In this document: in pieces, positions 39,510-49,800 of the stretch
Layout: each line of letters opens with the position of its first letter
Numbering within the stretch: the first letter of the stretch is position 1
Source: CAZUHB01 sp964620445
Lineage (GTDB): Bacteria; Planctomycetota; B15-G4; CAYZWU01
Assembly (NCBI GenBank): GCA_964620445.1
Contig: CAZUHB010000002.1
Span: 160,139 to 224,138, forward strand
Direction: 5' to 3'
Length of the DNA stretch: 64,000 bases
Notes under the pieces: model-generated
Databases searched by the model: none
Seen by the model: the letters and a program-made list of their open reading frames with translations, nothing else
What the model was told of the DNA's origin: nothing
Program-made: the position numbers and the translations under genes

Positions 39510-42439
39510 TGGGTATCACCAGCGGAATATCGATCAAGCGAAAGCTGACATCGATGATCATGCTGACGAGTGCGGTCACTCTTCTCGTTGTGTGCGGTGC
39601 GTTTCTGACCTATGAGCTGGGAACCTACAAGGAGCACATGACGGAGGAAATCACCACTCTTTGCGACATCATCGGGAACAACGCCACGGCTGCGCTGTCC
39701 TTCGACCATCATGACGACGCCAAGGGGATATTGCGATCGCTGGCCGCGGAGGAACACATCGTCATGGCCGCCATCTACGGCAAGAACGGTGAGGTGTTCG
39801 CCACCTATTTCCGCCACAATCCCGATCTGCGTTTCAATCCTCCCCCCTTCCAGCCGGAAGGCGTCGAGTTTGGCAAGGATCACCTGGCCATGTTCCGGCC
39901 GATCCGCCTGGAGGGCGAAGAGATCGGCATGATCTTCATCAAATCCGACCTGGAAGAAATGCGGGCCCGGTTCAGGCAGTACGCGATCATCGTCGGCCTC
40001 GTGCTCACCGCATCCCTCGCCCTCGCTTTCCTCATGTCGTCGCGCCTTCAGCGGGGGATCTCCGTTCCGATCCTCTCCCTGGCAAAAACGGCGCGGAACG
40101 TCTCCACGAAAAAGAACTACTCGATGAGGGCCGAAAATCCTAGCGGCGCCAGGGCGCCGATCGAACTCGACATGTTGTTCACCGGCTTCAACGACATGCT
40201 CTCCCAGATTCAGACGAGGGATGCCGAGCTCCAGCGCAACCGGGAGCGGCTCGAGGAGCGCGTCAAGGAAAGAACCCACAAACTGCAGCTCGAGATCCAG
40301 GAGCGGGTGCGCACCGGGGAGCAATTGAAGACCGCGCGCGACGAGGCCCTGGAAGCGTCGCGCGTTAAGTCCGAATTCCTGGCCAACATGAGCCACGAGA
40401 TCCGAACACCCATGAACGGGGTGATAGGGATGACCGAACTGGCTCTCGGAACCGATCTCACCGAGGAGCAAAAAGAGTATCTCGAAATGGTCCGGTCCTC
40501 GGCAGATTCGCTCCTGCAGGTGATCAATGACATTCTCGACTTCTCCAAGATAGAGGCAGGCAAGTTCGAGCTCGAGGCACGTGCATTCAGCTTGCGAGAC
40601 ATGATCGGCGACACTCTGAGCACGGTCGGCCTCAGGGCGCACGAGAAAGGCCTCGAGCTGGTCTGGCATGTGGACGCCGAGGTTGCTGACGGATTGATCG
40701 GCGATCCCGGCCGATTGAGGCAGGTAATCATCAATCTGGTGAGCAACGCGATCAAGTTCACCGAGAAAGGCGAGGTCGTTGTCCGGGCGGAACTGGAGGC
40801 GCAGCAGTCCGACTTCACGGCGATCCACTTTTCCGTGTCCGACACGGGCATCGGTATTCCGTCGGAAAAATTGGAGCTCATCTTCGAGGCTTTCACACAG
40901 GTCGACGGATCGTCGACGCGCCGTTACGGCGGCACGGGACTCGGTCTGACAATCTCGTCCCAGCTCGTCGGAATGATGGGCGGGAATATGTGGATCGAAA
41001 GCACGACCGGCAAGGGGAGCACCTTCCATTTCCGCGCGCGCTTCGGAACGGCAAAATCGCACGAACTGAACAAGGAACAGGTCGATCCCGCTCAGATCTC
41101 CGGTATGCGGGCGCTCGTCGTGGACGACAACACGACCAACCGCCGCATCTTGATCGACACCCTCGTCCAGTGGAAGGTCGACGCCGCCGAAGCCGAGAGC
41201 GGACCGGATGCGCTCGTCAGGATCGAAGATGCTCGCATGGCGGGGCAACCTTTCGAGTTGATGATTCTCGACGTCAACATGCCCGACATGGACGGTTTCG
41301 AGCTCGCCGGCCGCATCCAGGAACGCAACCACCTGGCGGGAGTCAAGATCATCATGCTCACCTCGGCCGGAAGGACCGGCGATTTTGCGCGGTGCAGGGA
41401 GATGGGCATCCAGAAGTACCTGACCAAACCGGTCAAGCAATCCGATCTCCTCAAGGCTCTGGTCAGGTCGCAGGAAAACAAGGGAGCCGAGTTCGGCGAT
41501 CAGAACGCTGCCGCTTATGAATACGAGGAGGGTACGCTCGGCGCCGACCGCACAAAGCTTCACATCCTGCTGGCAGAGGACAACCTCGTGAACCAGAAGC
41601 TCGCCGTTCGCATACTGGAGAAAGCGGGCCACACGGTCTTCGTTGCCGACAACGGCCTCGAAGCGGTATACGCCTTCAAGCGGAAAGCTTTCGATCTCAT
41701 TCTCATGGACATTCAAATGCCCGAGATGGGAGGTTACGAGGCCACTGCCGTCATCCGCGAGCAGGAGAGGAAAAAGGGCGGCCGCATCTCGATCATCGCC
41801 ATGACCGCCCACGCCATGAAGGGAGATCGCGAGGCGTGCCTCGAAGCCGGAATGGACGATTACCTGACCAAACCGATCGATGGCGAAAAACTCCTCGGCG
41901 CAATCGATCGATGGGCGCCGACCGGTTCGATCGTCGGCCCGGCAACGGTCGACGACATCGAGGTATCGTCGAGCGTCGTGCGAACAGATGAATCCACACC
42001 GACGGCGACGTCGAGCGCGGGACAGGAAGGGACCGTTCCGGCGGACGGTCAGGCGGGGGAAACAACGGGGAATCCTGCTACCGCGAGCAGCGAGGACATC
42101 CTCGACATCGAGGCTCTCCTTGCGCGCCTCGACGGGGACAGGGAACTCCTCGTGGAGATCGCGGGGCTCTTTCTCGAGAGCAGTTCCGAGCTGATGGACG
42201 AGATCTGCCGGGCGATCGACAAGGGGGATCCGAAAGGTCTCGAGCGGTCGGCTCACACTCTCAAGGGATCGGTGGGGAATTTCTTCGCCCAGGAAGCGGT
42301 CGCCGCCGCCCTGCGGCTGGAACAGATCGGCCGCGAAGGCGCACTCGATTCGGCGCCCGAGGCCCATGAAGTGCTCAAGAAAGAAATCGCACGGCTCATT
42401 CCTATCCTCGAAAACCTGCAGAAGGAAGGCGTGGCCTGA
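39509..42439 (+). CDS. Hybrid sensor histidine kinase: CHASE8-like, HAMP, HisKA, HATPase, two REC, HPt
   Basis: 976 residues. TM1 (about 17-35), a ~115-residue periplasmic sensor resembling CHASE8 (NNATAALSFDHHDDAKGILRSL), TM2 (about 150-172) and HAMP. Then HisKA with SHEIRTPMNG, HATPase (NLVSNAIKF; DTGIGIP; GTGLGL) and REC1 with phosphoacceptor Asp in ILDVNMPDMDG. REC2 reads LMDIQMPEMGG, and the C-terminal HPt has SAHTLKGSVGNF. All phosphorelay residues are present. It is translationally coupled to the YfiR-like gene, and a diguanylate cyclase response regulator lies convergent downstream. Confidence 0.93.
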   Translation: MGITSGISIKRKLTSMIMLTSAVTLLVVCGAFLTYELGTYKEHMTEEITTLCDIIGNNATAALSFDHHDDAKGILRSLAAEEHIVMAAIYGKNGEVFATYFRHNPDLRFNPPPFQPEGVEFGKDHLAMFRPIRLEGEEIGMIFIKSDLEEMRARFRQYAIIVGLVLTASLALAFLMSSRLQRGISVPILSLAKTARNVSTKKNYSMRAENPSGARAPIELDMLFTGFNDMLSQIQTRDAELQRNRERLEERVKERTHKLQLEIQERVRTGEQLKTARDEALEASRVKSEFLANMSHEIRTPMNGVIGMTELALGTDLTEEQKEYLEMVRSSADSLLQVINDILDFSKIEAGKFELEARAFSLRDMIGDTLSTVGLRAHEKGLELVWHVDAEVADGLIGDPGRLRQVIINLVSNAIKFTEKGEVVVRAELEAQQSDFTAIHFSVSDTGIGIPSEKLELIFEAFTQVDGSSTRRYGGTGLGLTISSQLVGMMGGNMWIESTTGKGSTFHFRARFGTAKSHELNKEQVDPAQISGMRALVVDDNTTNRRILIDTLVQWKVDAAEAESGPDALVRIEDARMAGQPFELMILDVNMPDMDGFELAGRIQERNHLAGVKIIMLTSAGRTGDFARCREMGIQKYLTKPVKQSDLLKALVRSQENKGAEFGDQNAAAYEYEEGTLGADRTKLHILLAEDNLVNQKLAVRILEKAGHTVFVADNGLEAVYAFKRKAFDLILMDIQMPEMGGYEATAVIREQERKKGGRISIIAMTAHAMKGDREACLEAGMDDYLTKPIDGEKLLGAIDRWAPTGSIVGPATVDDIEVSSSVVRTDESTPTATSSAGQEGTVPADGQAGETTGNPATASSEDILDIEALLARLDGDRELLVEIAGLFLESSSELMDEICRAIDKGDPKGLERSAHTLKGSVGNFFAQEAVAAALRLEQIGREGALDSAPEAHEVLKKEIARLIPILENLQKEGVA

Positions 42440-42532
42440 GATTCTGCCGGCCTTGTTTTCGCAAGAGACCCGATCGGTTTTCGCAGGATTCCATCGAGGT
42501 GACACCGGTGAGGTCGTGCCGGCCAGCACACC

Positions 42533-42574
42533 AAAAGAAAAGGGCCCGACTTCCCTGCTCGGGAAGCCAGGCCC
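42533..42574 (-). terminator. Rho-independent terminator of the diguanylate cyclase gene
   Basis: A 14-position stem with two mismatches (GGGCC...CTTCCC/GGGAAG...GGCCC, 42542-42574) and a 5-nt loop, followed on the minus strand by TTTTCTTTT. It lies 32 bp after the cyclase stop. Confidence 0.85.
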
Positions 42575-42605
42575 TCGAGTTTACCTCCATAAACACCGTT
42601 CAATT

Positions 42606-43544
42606 TCAGGAATACACTGGTTTGCGTTGAAAATCCTCGTCGTGGATACTCTCGACCCGATCGCGGCCGTTTTCCTTCGCACGGTAAAGAGCCGCGTCCA
42701 CCGCGCGGATGATCGATTCCTCTTCGATATCCATCATCCACGGAATGGTCCCGTATCCCACGCTGATCGAGACGTTGATCGACTGCGACCCGATGTCGAA
42801 GGGGCTGTTGCCCACCTCGTGGTGAAGGCGGTCAGCCACATCGCGCGCTTCTTCGGCGTCCGTTCCCGGTAGAACGACCATGAACTCTTCACCGCCGTAA
42901 CGGCCGAGGCTGTCGTACTGCCTGCTCGCGCCTTTGATCCGTCGCGCCACTTCGAGAAGAACCTTGTCTCCGGCCACGTGTCCGTACTTGTCATTGACCG
43001 TCTTGAAGAAATCGATGTCGGCCATGATCACGCTCAGGGGTGTGCCCTCGCGCTGGCTGCGGCTCCGTTCCTCGGCGAACCGGGTCAGGATCGCGGCGTG
43101 ATTGAAGAGTTCGGTCAGGCTGTCGGTGACTGCCATGATCTGAAGCTTGCGGTTCGCCTGCTGGAGGCTCCGCTCGAGCCGCACCATCCGGCGCCCCACC
43201 TTGACCCGGGACCGGAGCTCATCCTTGTGGAACGGTTTGACCACGTAATCGTCGGCACCCGAGTCGAGGCCGGTCACGATATCGGTCTTGCCTTCCTTGG
43301 CCGTGAGAAAGATGACGTATGTGTAATCCCCGTCTTCTTTCGACCTGATCCGGCGGCAGACCTCGAGCCCGTCCATCTCTGGCATCATCCAATCCAGAAT
43401 GACGAGAGGTATGTCGTCACACTGGATCTTTTCCCACGCCTCGCGACCGTCCTGGGCCACAGTGACCTCGTATCCCCATTTTTCGAGGGTCGCACGTAGG
43501 ATCCGGCGAGACACATTGTCATCTTCGGCGATTAGTACTTTCAT
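42606..43544 (-). CDS. Response regulator with GGDEF diguanylate cyclase output
   Basis: 312 residues. The REC domain has the acidic pocket AEDD (about 6-9), phosphoacceptor Asp in VILDWMMPEMDG (near 53) and Lys in VVKPF. A GGDEF domain follows (MADIDFFKTVNDKYGH, active-site RYGGEEF). An inhibitory-site RxxD is not obvious where expected. It makes cyclic di-GMP on phosphorylation, most likely by the neighbouring hybrid kinase. GGAAGAAAAGGG precedes ATG 43544. Confidence 0.93.
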   Translation of the reverse strand: MKVLIAEDDNVSRRILRATLEKWGYEVTVAQDGREAWEKIQCDDIPLVILDWMMPEMDGLEVCRRIRSKEDGDYTYVIFLTAKEGKTDIVTGLDSGADDYVVKPFHKDELRSRVKVGRRMVRLERSLQQANRKLQIMAVTDSLTELFNHAAILTRFAEERSRSQREGTPLSVIMADIDFFKTVNDKYGHVAGDKVLLEVARRIKGASRQYDSLGRYGGEEFMVVLPGTDAEEARDVADRLHHEVGNSPFDIGSQSINVSISVGYGTIPWMMDIEEESIIRAVDAALYRAKENGRDRVESIHDEDFQRKPVYS

Positions 43545-43854
43545 CCCTTTTCTTCCCCCATTTCGTCAGTCAATACCCTTATCGGAAAAAGGTCACACAT
43601 TGATAAGTTTTAATGATTAAAATATGGCAATATCTTTATCTTTTTGTGAGTCCGGTTTTCTTCCGCGCGGGAGGGGGGAATGGGGCCACAGCAACAAAGA
43701 ACCCTATCTCTTTTTATTTCATGCAATTACAAAATAATGCCCGCCCTGGCCGCCTGAAAATGGAGATGACAAATGGATGTTATTGATGAAGACAGATATA
43801 ATTGCCGTGCACTGTTGCGTCGCTCAGACGATGGTTCGATGAGGAAGTTCTCCC
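43545..43854. other. 310-bp AT-rich divergent intergenic region
   Basis: Between the cyclase start and the TIGR03790-like start. The block 43595-43640 is strongly AT-rich (TTGATAAGTTTTAATGATTAAAATATGG) and probably contains promoters. An ATG at 43773 opens a short frame that overlaps the next gene out of phase and is not convincing. Confidence 0.5.
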
Positions 43855-45747
43855 ATGGCGCAAAGACTGCCGATCCTCTTCGCCGCGGTCCTTCTCCTCT
43901 TCCCGGTCGTCGACCAGGCTCGAGGGAACGACGATCCCCACCGGATTCTGGTGATCTACAACGCTGATTTTCCCGACAGGAACGGAAACGGAATCGGCGA
44001 TTCACTCGAGGTGGCACTTTATTACAAGGCGAGGCGGCACATTCCCGAAGGGCACCTGCTCGGGGTCCACTGCAGCACCGACTTCAGGTACGAAACCGAT
44101 GACTGGAGCGCCCTTTTCCATGAAATCATCGAACCGCTCCGGGCTCGCTTGACCAGATTGGGAGAGGAGGAGATCGACTGCTTCGTTACCTGTCACGGCA
44201 TGCCGGTGAAATTCATCCGCAAAGCCAACTCATTCAAGGACAGGACGATCGACCAGATCATCGCCTATCCCTGGAACATCGGCACGGCCGAGAAATACAA
44301 ACTCCCCAAGCGCTCCTATCCCAATCCCTATCACGAGAGCTCCCCCACGGTTCCGCCCGACAAGGGCCACTTCGACCACGGATACAAGTACCTCGGTTAC
44401 AACATCTACCTCGTGACGCGGCTCGACGGTCCCACGGCAGCACACGCCAAGGATCTCGTGGAGAGGGCCCTCTACGGGGAGAAGTACCTCTGGCCGGCAC
44501 CGGGATACTTTTCGGGAACGCTCTATGTCGACACCCAGTACAAGGCGTACACGAATCAGGAACTGCAGGGTTATCCCTTCGGCTACACCACCTTTACAAG
44601 CTGCGACATGAGCATCGCCTACAGCACGATCTTTGCCGAGGCTTCCGACTACGACTGGCTCTGGGAAAACACGGCGACCGAGGTCGAGATCGGCGACCCA
44701 GGGGCCGTCTATCACACGGGCGCACCAGCCGACCATGCGGCGCGCGCCCTCTTCTACGCGGGGTGGTACAACATCAACAAGTACAACGACGTGTGGGAGT
44801 GGATTCCGGGCTCTGCCGCGTGCGATCTGAACAGCCTCTCGATTCTGGGCATACGCGAGGAGGAACCGCCCTCCTTCGTGGCCAACGCATTCCTCCGCGG
44901 CCTGACCTGCGGTTCGGGAGTGATCTACGAACCGGAGACGGTGGGGCACCAGAAGCCGGAGGTTCTCATGCACGCCCTGCTGAACGGATTCAACTTTGCC
45001 GAAGCGAGCCATCTCGCCACGCCAACCCTCTGTTTTTCCAACATGTCGGTCGGCGATCCGCTCTACAATCCGCACAGGGTCGGAAAGATTCCCCATGTCG
45101 ACGGGACACCGCCGCCGATCCCCGGGGTGGAAATCCTGGCCGAACCGGGCGTGGACACGGAACGGACGATCTCGCTGACCCTGTCCACGCGCGGCCGTGA
45201 ACCGGATCTGATCGTGGCCGACGTCGACTACGGCCCGACACCGGGTCATGGAAATACGGTTTCCTCCGACGCGGTGTTCCGCGTGAAGCACGATCTACCT
45301 CTCACAGGCTTGGCGCCGTCGGAGTTTTACCATTTCAAGGTACGCGTCGAGGACCCGGCCGGTCTGACGACGGAGGGTCCGGAGGCGATTTTCTTCACCA
45401 AGCTCCCCGCGCCTCTCATCGTGGGTGCGGAACCGGAGACGCAAACCGTACCTGTGAATACTCCCTTCACCCTCGATCTGTACATGGTGAGCCGGGGAGG
45501 GATCGCGGAGATCACGAGCACCAGCGTCTCTCTGACCGCTCCCCATCTGGGCGTGTTCGACAGGGATGCGACGTCCTACTTCCGGGCGCTCCCCCGACGA
45601 CTCGAAACGGATCCGGCGAACACCACCCACCTCTATCACTTCACCTTACCCGGATTCGGCGCCACCGGATCTTATCTCTTCGAGGTTGCGGCCGTACATG
45701 GCGGCAGCGTGATCGTCGAGGACAGTTGTACCGTGACCGTCTATTGA
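43855..45747 (+). CDS. TIGR03790-like secreted protein with Fn3-like C-terminal part
   Basis: 630 residues with a signal peptide (LPILFAAVLLLFPVVDQARG). The N-terminal ~370 residues follow the TIGR03790 pattern (recalled): RILVIYNADFPDRNGNGIGDSLEVALYYKARRHIP, CFVTCHGMPVKF, YLVTRLDG and FYAGWYN. The family is uncharacterised. The C-terminal ~200 residues are beta-rich with an Fn3-like strand pattern (AEPGVDTERTISLTLSTRG; YHFKVRVEDPAGLTTEGPEA). GAGGAAG precedes the ATG. Exported; role unknown. Confidence 0.7.
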   Translation: MAQRLPILFAAVLLLFPVVDQARGNDDPHRILVIYNADFPDRNGNGIGDSLEVALYYKARRHIPEGHLLGVHCSTDFRYETDDWSALFHEIIEPLRARLTRLGEEEIDCFVTCHGMPVKFIRKANSFKDRTIDQIIAYPWNIGTAEKYKLPKRSYPNPYHESSPTVPPDKGHFDHGYKYLGYNIYLVTRLDGPTAAHAKDLVERALYGEKYLWPAPGYFSGTLYVDTQYKAYTNQELQGYPFGYTTFTSCDMSIAYSTIFAEASDYDWLWENTATEVEIGDPGAVYHTGAPADHAARALFYAGWYNINKYNDVWEWIPGSAACDLNSLSILGIREEEPPSFVANAFLRGLTCGSGVIYEPETVGHQKPEVLMHALLNGFNFAEASHLATPTLCFSNMSVGDPLYNPHRVGKIPHVDGTPPPIPGVEILAEPGVDTERTISLTLSTRGREPDLIVADVDYGPTPGHGNTVSSDAVFRVKHDLPLTGLAPSEFYHFKVRVEDPAGLTTEGPEAIFFTKLPAPLIVGAEPETQTVPVNTPFTLDLYMVSRGGIAEITSTSVSLTAPHLGVFDRDATSYFRALPRRLETDPANTTHLYHFTLPGFGATGSYLFEVAAVHGGSVIVEDSCTVTVY

Positions 45748-45814
45748 GTTGCTCTTTCACCGCCCGTCGATCAAAAGCTCTGGACTCCGTGCGCGAAACT
45801 GATATTTTCGCCCT

Positions 45815-46774
45815 ATGGTTGCCGAGCTCAATCCGATCCACAAAGCCTTCTCCCATCTCGCCGTCGGAGGTTTTCGCCTCCTGAGCGCCGGTATCAGAAT
45901 CATGCCGCCCGTGCTCTGGGGATGGGCCGCCGGGGCGATCGCACCCGTGCTCTGGCTGCTCCTGCCGCGGTACAGGCTCAAGGCGCTCAAGAACCTGTCC
46001 GCCCAGGGCTACACACGGTCCAAGGCGCGCAAGCTGGGGATCGGCTGCTTCCGCTCGAACCTTCTCGTCTTCTTCGAATCGCTCGCCATGCCCCGTCTTC
46101 TGGCACGCAAAGGGGTGCGCGTCGAAAGCCGCATCTCGCCCGTCGCTCAGAAAGCGATAGACCAGCTCCGGACAGGCGAGCTGACGCTGGCCCTCGGCGC
46201 GGGCGGACACACGGGAGTGTGGGAGTTCGCCGGTGCCGAGCTGGCCCGTCTGACGGCTCCGGCGCCGTGTGTCGTATCGGCGCGGCTCGTCAAGAATCCG
46301 ATCATCCGCGACTATCTCATCGGTTTGCGCCGGAGTTTTGGAATCCAGATCGTGGAAAAGGACGACTTTCTCCGGTTCCTCTTCAAGAACTACAGGAACA
46401 AGTCGCCGCACATCTACATCTTCCTTTGCGATCAGCACTTCAAAGGCGGGGAGCGTGTGCCCTTCATGGGAAAGAAGGCCTGCACGGTGACCGTTCCGGC
46501 GAACCTGATCCGCAAGTACAAGATGCCGGTCTTCGTGGGGCGTTCCCGGCGGGTAAAGCCGGGCGTCTACTACAACGAGATCGATCTTCTCGACACGGCC
46601 GCCTACGAGGGGCTGCCCGAGAAGGAGGCGGTCTACGCGATCACCGCCGCGATCAACGAGCAGATCTCGGGGGTCGTCGAGCAGGCGCCCGATCAGTGGA
46701 CGTGGGGCCACCGCCGCTGGCGGGATTGCTGTTCGGGCGAAGAGGATACCGGCAGAGAACGAAAAGAAGGCTGA
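45815..46774 (+). CDS. LpxL/HtrB-type lysophospholipid/lipid A acyltransferase
   Basis: 319 residues. An N-terminal hydrophobic segment (WAAGAIAPVLWLLLP) is followed by the acyltransferase HX4E motif in GGHTGVWEFAG (about 129-139), DQHFKGGERVPFMGKKA and the C-terminal PDQWTWGHRRW typical of LpxL/LpxM relatives. It is likely a late lipid A or related lipid acyltransferase on the cytoplasmic face of the inner membrane. A lone lipid A gene here is unremarkable. The gene is 67 bp after the TIGR03790-like gene. Confidence 0.88.
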   Translation: MVAELNPIHKAFSHLAVGGFRLLSAGIRIMPPVLWGWAAGAIAPVLWLLLPRYRLKALKNLSAQGYTRSKARKLGIGCFRSNLLVFFESLAMPRLLARKGVRVESRISPVAQKAIDQLRTGELTLALGAGGHTGVWEFAGAELARLTAPAPCVVSARLVKNPIIRDYLIGLRRSFGIQIVEKDDFLRFLFKNYRNKSPHIYIFLCDQHFKGGERVPFMGKKACTVTVPANLIRKYKMPVFVGRSRRVKPGVYYNEIDLLDTAAYEGLPEKEAVYAITAAINEQISGVVEQAPDQWTWGHRRWRDCCSGEEDTGRERKEG

Positions 46775-46813
46775 CCTCGAAGCTCAATCGGCCGTCGAAC
46801 CCTTCCGGGAAGA

Positions 46814-49800
46814 TCAGAAATCCGCGTTCAGCGCCTTGAGAGCCTCGTGGACGACGCCGTTCTCCGGATTCGGATCGGGCCTGACCTCGAGAACCTTCTT
46901 GTAGTAGCGGATCGCCTCGGACCGCTCCCCTTTCCGAGCGTGGACAAGTCCCAGGTTGAAGAGAAGCCGCGGCTCCTCCGGCTTGAGTTCGAGCGCCCGG
47001 CAGTACGTGGAGATACCGCCGTCGAGGTCGCCCAGGTCGACGAGAACGAGGCCGAGGTTGTTCAGGCACTGCACGAAATCGGGCTTGAGCCGTATCGCTT
47101 CCTTGTAGGCGGCCGCGGCTTCCTGAAGTCTTCCGAGCTTCTTGTAGGCGAAGCCGAGCTTGAACTGAATGCGGTGGTCGCCGGGGTACTTGCGGTCTGC
47201 TTCCTTGAGAACTTCCAGAGCCTTTTCATCGAATCCGGTCTTGAACAGGTCGTTCGAGACGCGAAATAGCTTCTTCAGATCGGCGTTGGCCAGGTCGCCC
47301 ATATCGATGGCGGAGATCTGTTCCACCTCGGAGCGCAAAAATTTCACGCCGGGATGATTGGGAAAGGCGATATCGGCTGCATCGATTTCTCGCATGAAGC
47401 GCTCGTCCTCGCTTTCGCGGTAGATCACGCCCCGCACGATATGGGTGGCCGCGCGCGTGGCGGCCCTGAGCCTGTCGGCGAACTCTCCGCGGCCCGGCTC
47501 GGGAAGGGCCTGTATCCCCACCATGTAGCTGAGAGGATCGGCCGGTGTCGCATCGAACACCTTGAAGATGTCCCGCATGTCGGTGAACATGCCTGTCCGC
47601 CGCCGCGAGGAGAATTCCAGGATCGGATCGTCGTGCGTGTTGAGTGGCAGGTCGGCCACGGAGGGACCGAATCCTCGCTCATCGAGAACGAGGCTGCTCA
47701 GAAAAACGACGGGCAGACGCAAACCGACCTCGCCGAGGTCGTTCGCCGCAAACCTGCCGAACCGTCTCAAGAATCGGGACGCATCGATCTTGACCCGTTC
47801 CATCGAACCGAGCACGAGGCAATGCTTGTTGCGATGGGTCATGCCCACCCAGACCTGGACATGAGGAAATACGTCGTTGAAGGTCCTGAGCAGGATCTTG
47901 AAATCACCGACTGCCATGTCGAGCGGAAACCAGCTCGTCATGAAACCGCCCGGCTTCAAGCACGACCGCCCCGCCTCGAAATGGTCGCGCGTGTAGAGCG
48001 CGTTGCATCCGGCGAGAAACGGCCAGGTGGCGTCGTTCATGATCACGTCATACTTCTTGTCGGTCACCCGCAAGTAGTTGGCCCCGTCCATGATGATGGG
48101 ATGGAATTTGGGATGATCGACGACCCCCTGGTTGATCTTCTCGAAGTACTTTGCCGAGGTCTTCAGCACCCCTTCGCTGATGTCCACCAGATCGAGCCGG
48201 TCGATATCGTAACTCGTCACGATTCCCGAGGTCTCGCCGCTCCCGAATCCGATCTGGAGCAGCTCCTTCGGATCGGGATGGAGGAGAAGCGGAATGTGCG
48301 CCTGGAGCTTCTGCGTCGTTCTCAGGGTCATGCCCGTACCGGCCACGTTGACCGATCCGGTCGAGATCACGCGCCGACCATCCGGCGGCGGGTACTCGTG
48401 CACCGTGGTGATGCACTCGAGCCCCTCGTGGGCATAGAGAATCTTCACGCGGCTGTCGAAGCCCTTCTCGGCCACATTATAATATTGGAAGAGGAGATCG
48501 CCCGGAATGAACAATATGCCGCCCGCGGCCCCCGCCCAGAAGACGCTGAGGACCACCGTCGTGAGGCGGCTCCGCTCCTTGAAAAGGATCACCGTGGCCA
48601 CGAGGAGGTTGAGCAGGGCGATGAGGACGATCGCCCACTGCGTTCCCATGGCGCGGACCAGCACGAAGCCCGTAACAAGCGGGCCGAAAATACAACCCAC
48701 CGTGTTGGCCGCGTAGACGCCGCCCACCGACGCGCCGATCTTGGACGCGCTCCGGGAAACGATGCGGCAGACCACGGGAAAAGCCATGCCCATGAGCGTT
48801 GCGGGAACGAGCATGATCGTGGCGGCAATGAGATAATTCTTGACCATGAGCAGCGTCCAGCTGTCCACCGTGACATTGCCCGCCAGTTTCTCCAGCCCCG
48901 CGAAGAGAGCGATCGATGCCAGGCCGAGAAGGCCGATAGCCGCCTCGATCCATCCGAAGAGAAGCCAGTACGCGCGGCGGTCACTCGACTTGCGGGATCC
49001 GATCCGGCTCTCGAGCACCGAGAAGAGAGCGCTCCCCAGCGCGATGCCCGAGAGAAAGGCAGCGAGCATCACCGAGAAGGAATAGGTCGTGGTCTTGAGC
49101 TGCATGACGAGGACGCGGAACCAGAGCACCTCGTAGGCGAGTGAGCAAAAGCCGGCCACACCGAAGGCGACAAGCAGGATCCTGAGGCGGTCCGCCGGCA
49201 GGGGCGGCTCGTCCAGGGGCGATTCATCCGGCTCCCCGCCGGCCTCGGCGCCGCCGGCCGGGGACGCGGCGCGGCCCACCGCCCGATCGAGAAGAAAGAA
49301 GGCGAGAGCGAGAAACAGATTGGCCGCTGCCGCCACCCGGACCGTCGCCTGGACGCCGATCAGCTCGATCAGAAAAAATCCCGTGAGCAGGCAGCCCACG
49401 GTGGCGCCCAGCGTGTTGACCGCATAGAGCAGCCCGACGCGGCTTCCCACCTGACGGCTCTGCTCCACCATGAACCGGCTCAGCACGGGCAGCGTGGCGC
49501 CCATGAGAAAGGTGGGAACGAGCAGGATGACGAAGGAGATCCCGCCCTTGATCAGGGTGAGCAGCCACTCCGATTCGGGGAAAGTGCGATAGACGGAAAC
49601 ATAGACGCTCTCCGAAGCCTCCACCACGTCGGGCAGAAGGAGCGCGGCGACGGCAATTCCCACCTCGAGAAGAGCGTAGATCAGCAGAACGCGGCGTTGC
49701 TTGTCCACGAAGCGGCCGAAGACGTGGCTCCCCAGCGCCAGACCGGCCATGAAAGCCGTGAGAACCGCGCTCACCGCATAGGTCGTGTTGCCGAATACGA

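Noticed and set aside
39200..42529. Minus-strand frame of 1109 codons opposite the hybrid kinase
   Set aside because: Antisense shadow; the plus strand shows every kinase, REC and HPt motif in order.
43773..43967. 64-codon frame before the TIGR03790-like gene
   Set aside because: It overlaps the signal peptide of that gene out of phase and its composition is not protein-like.
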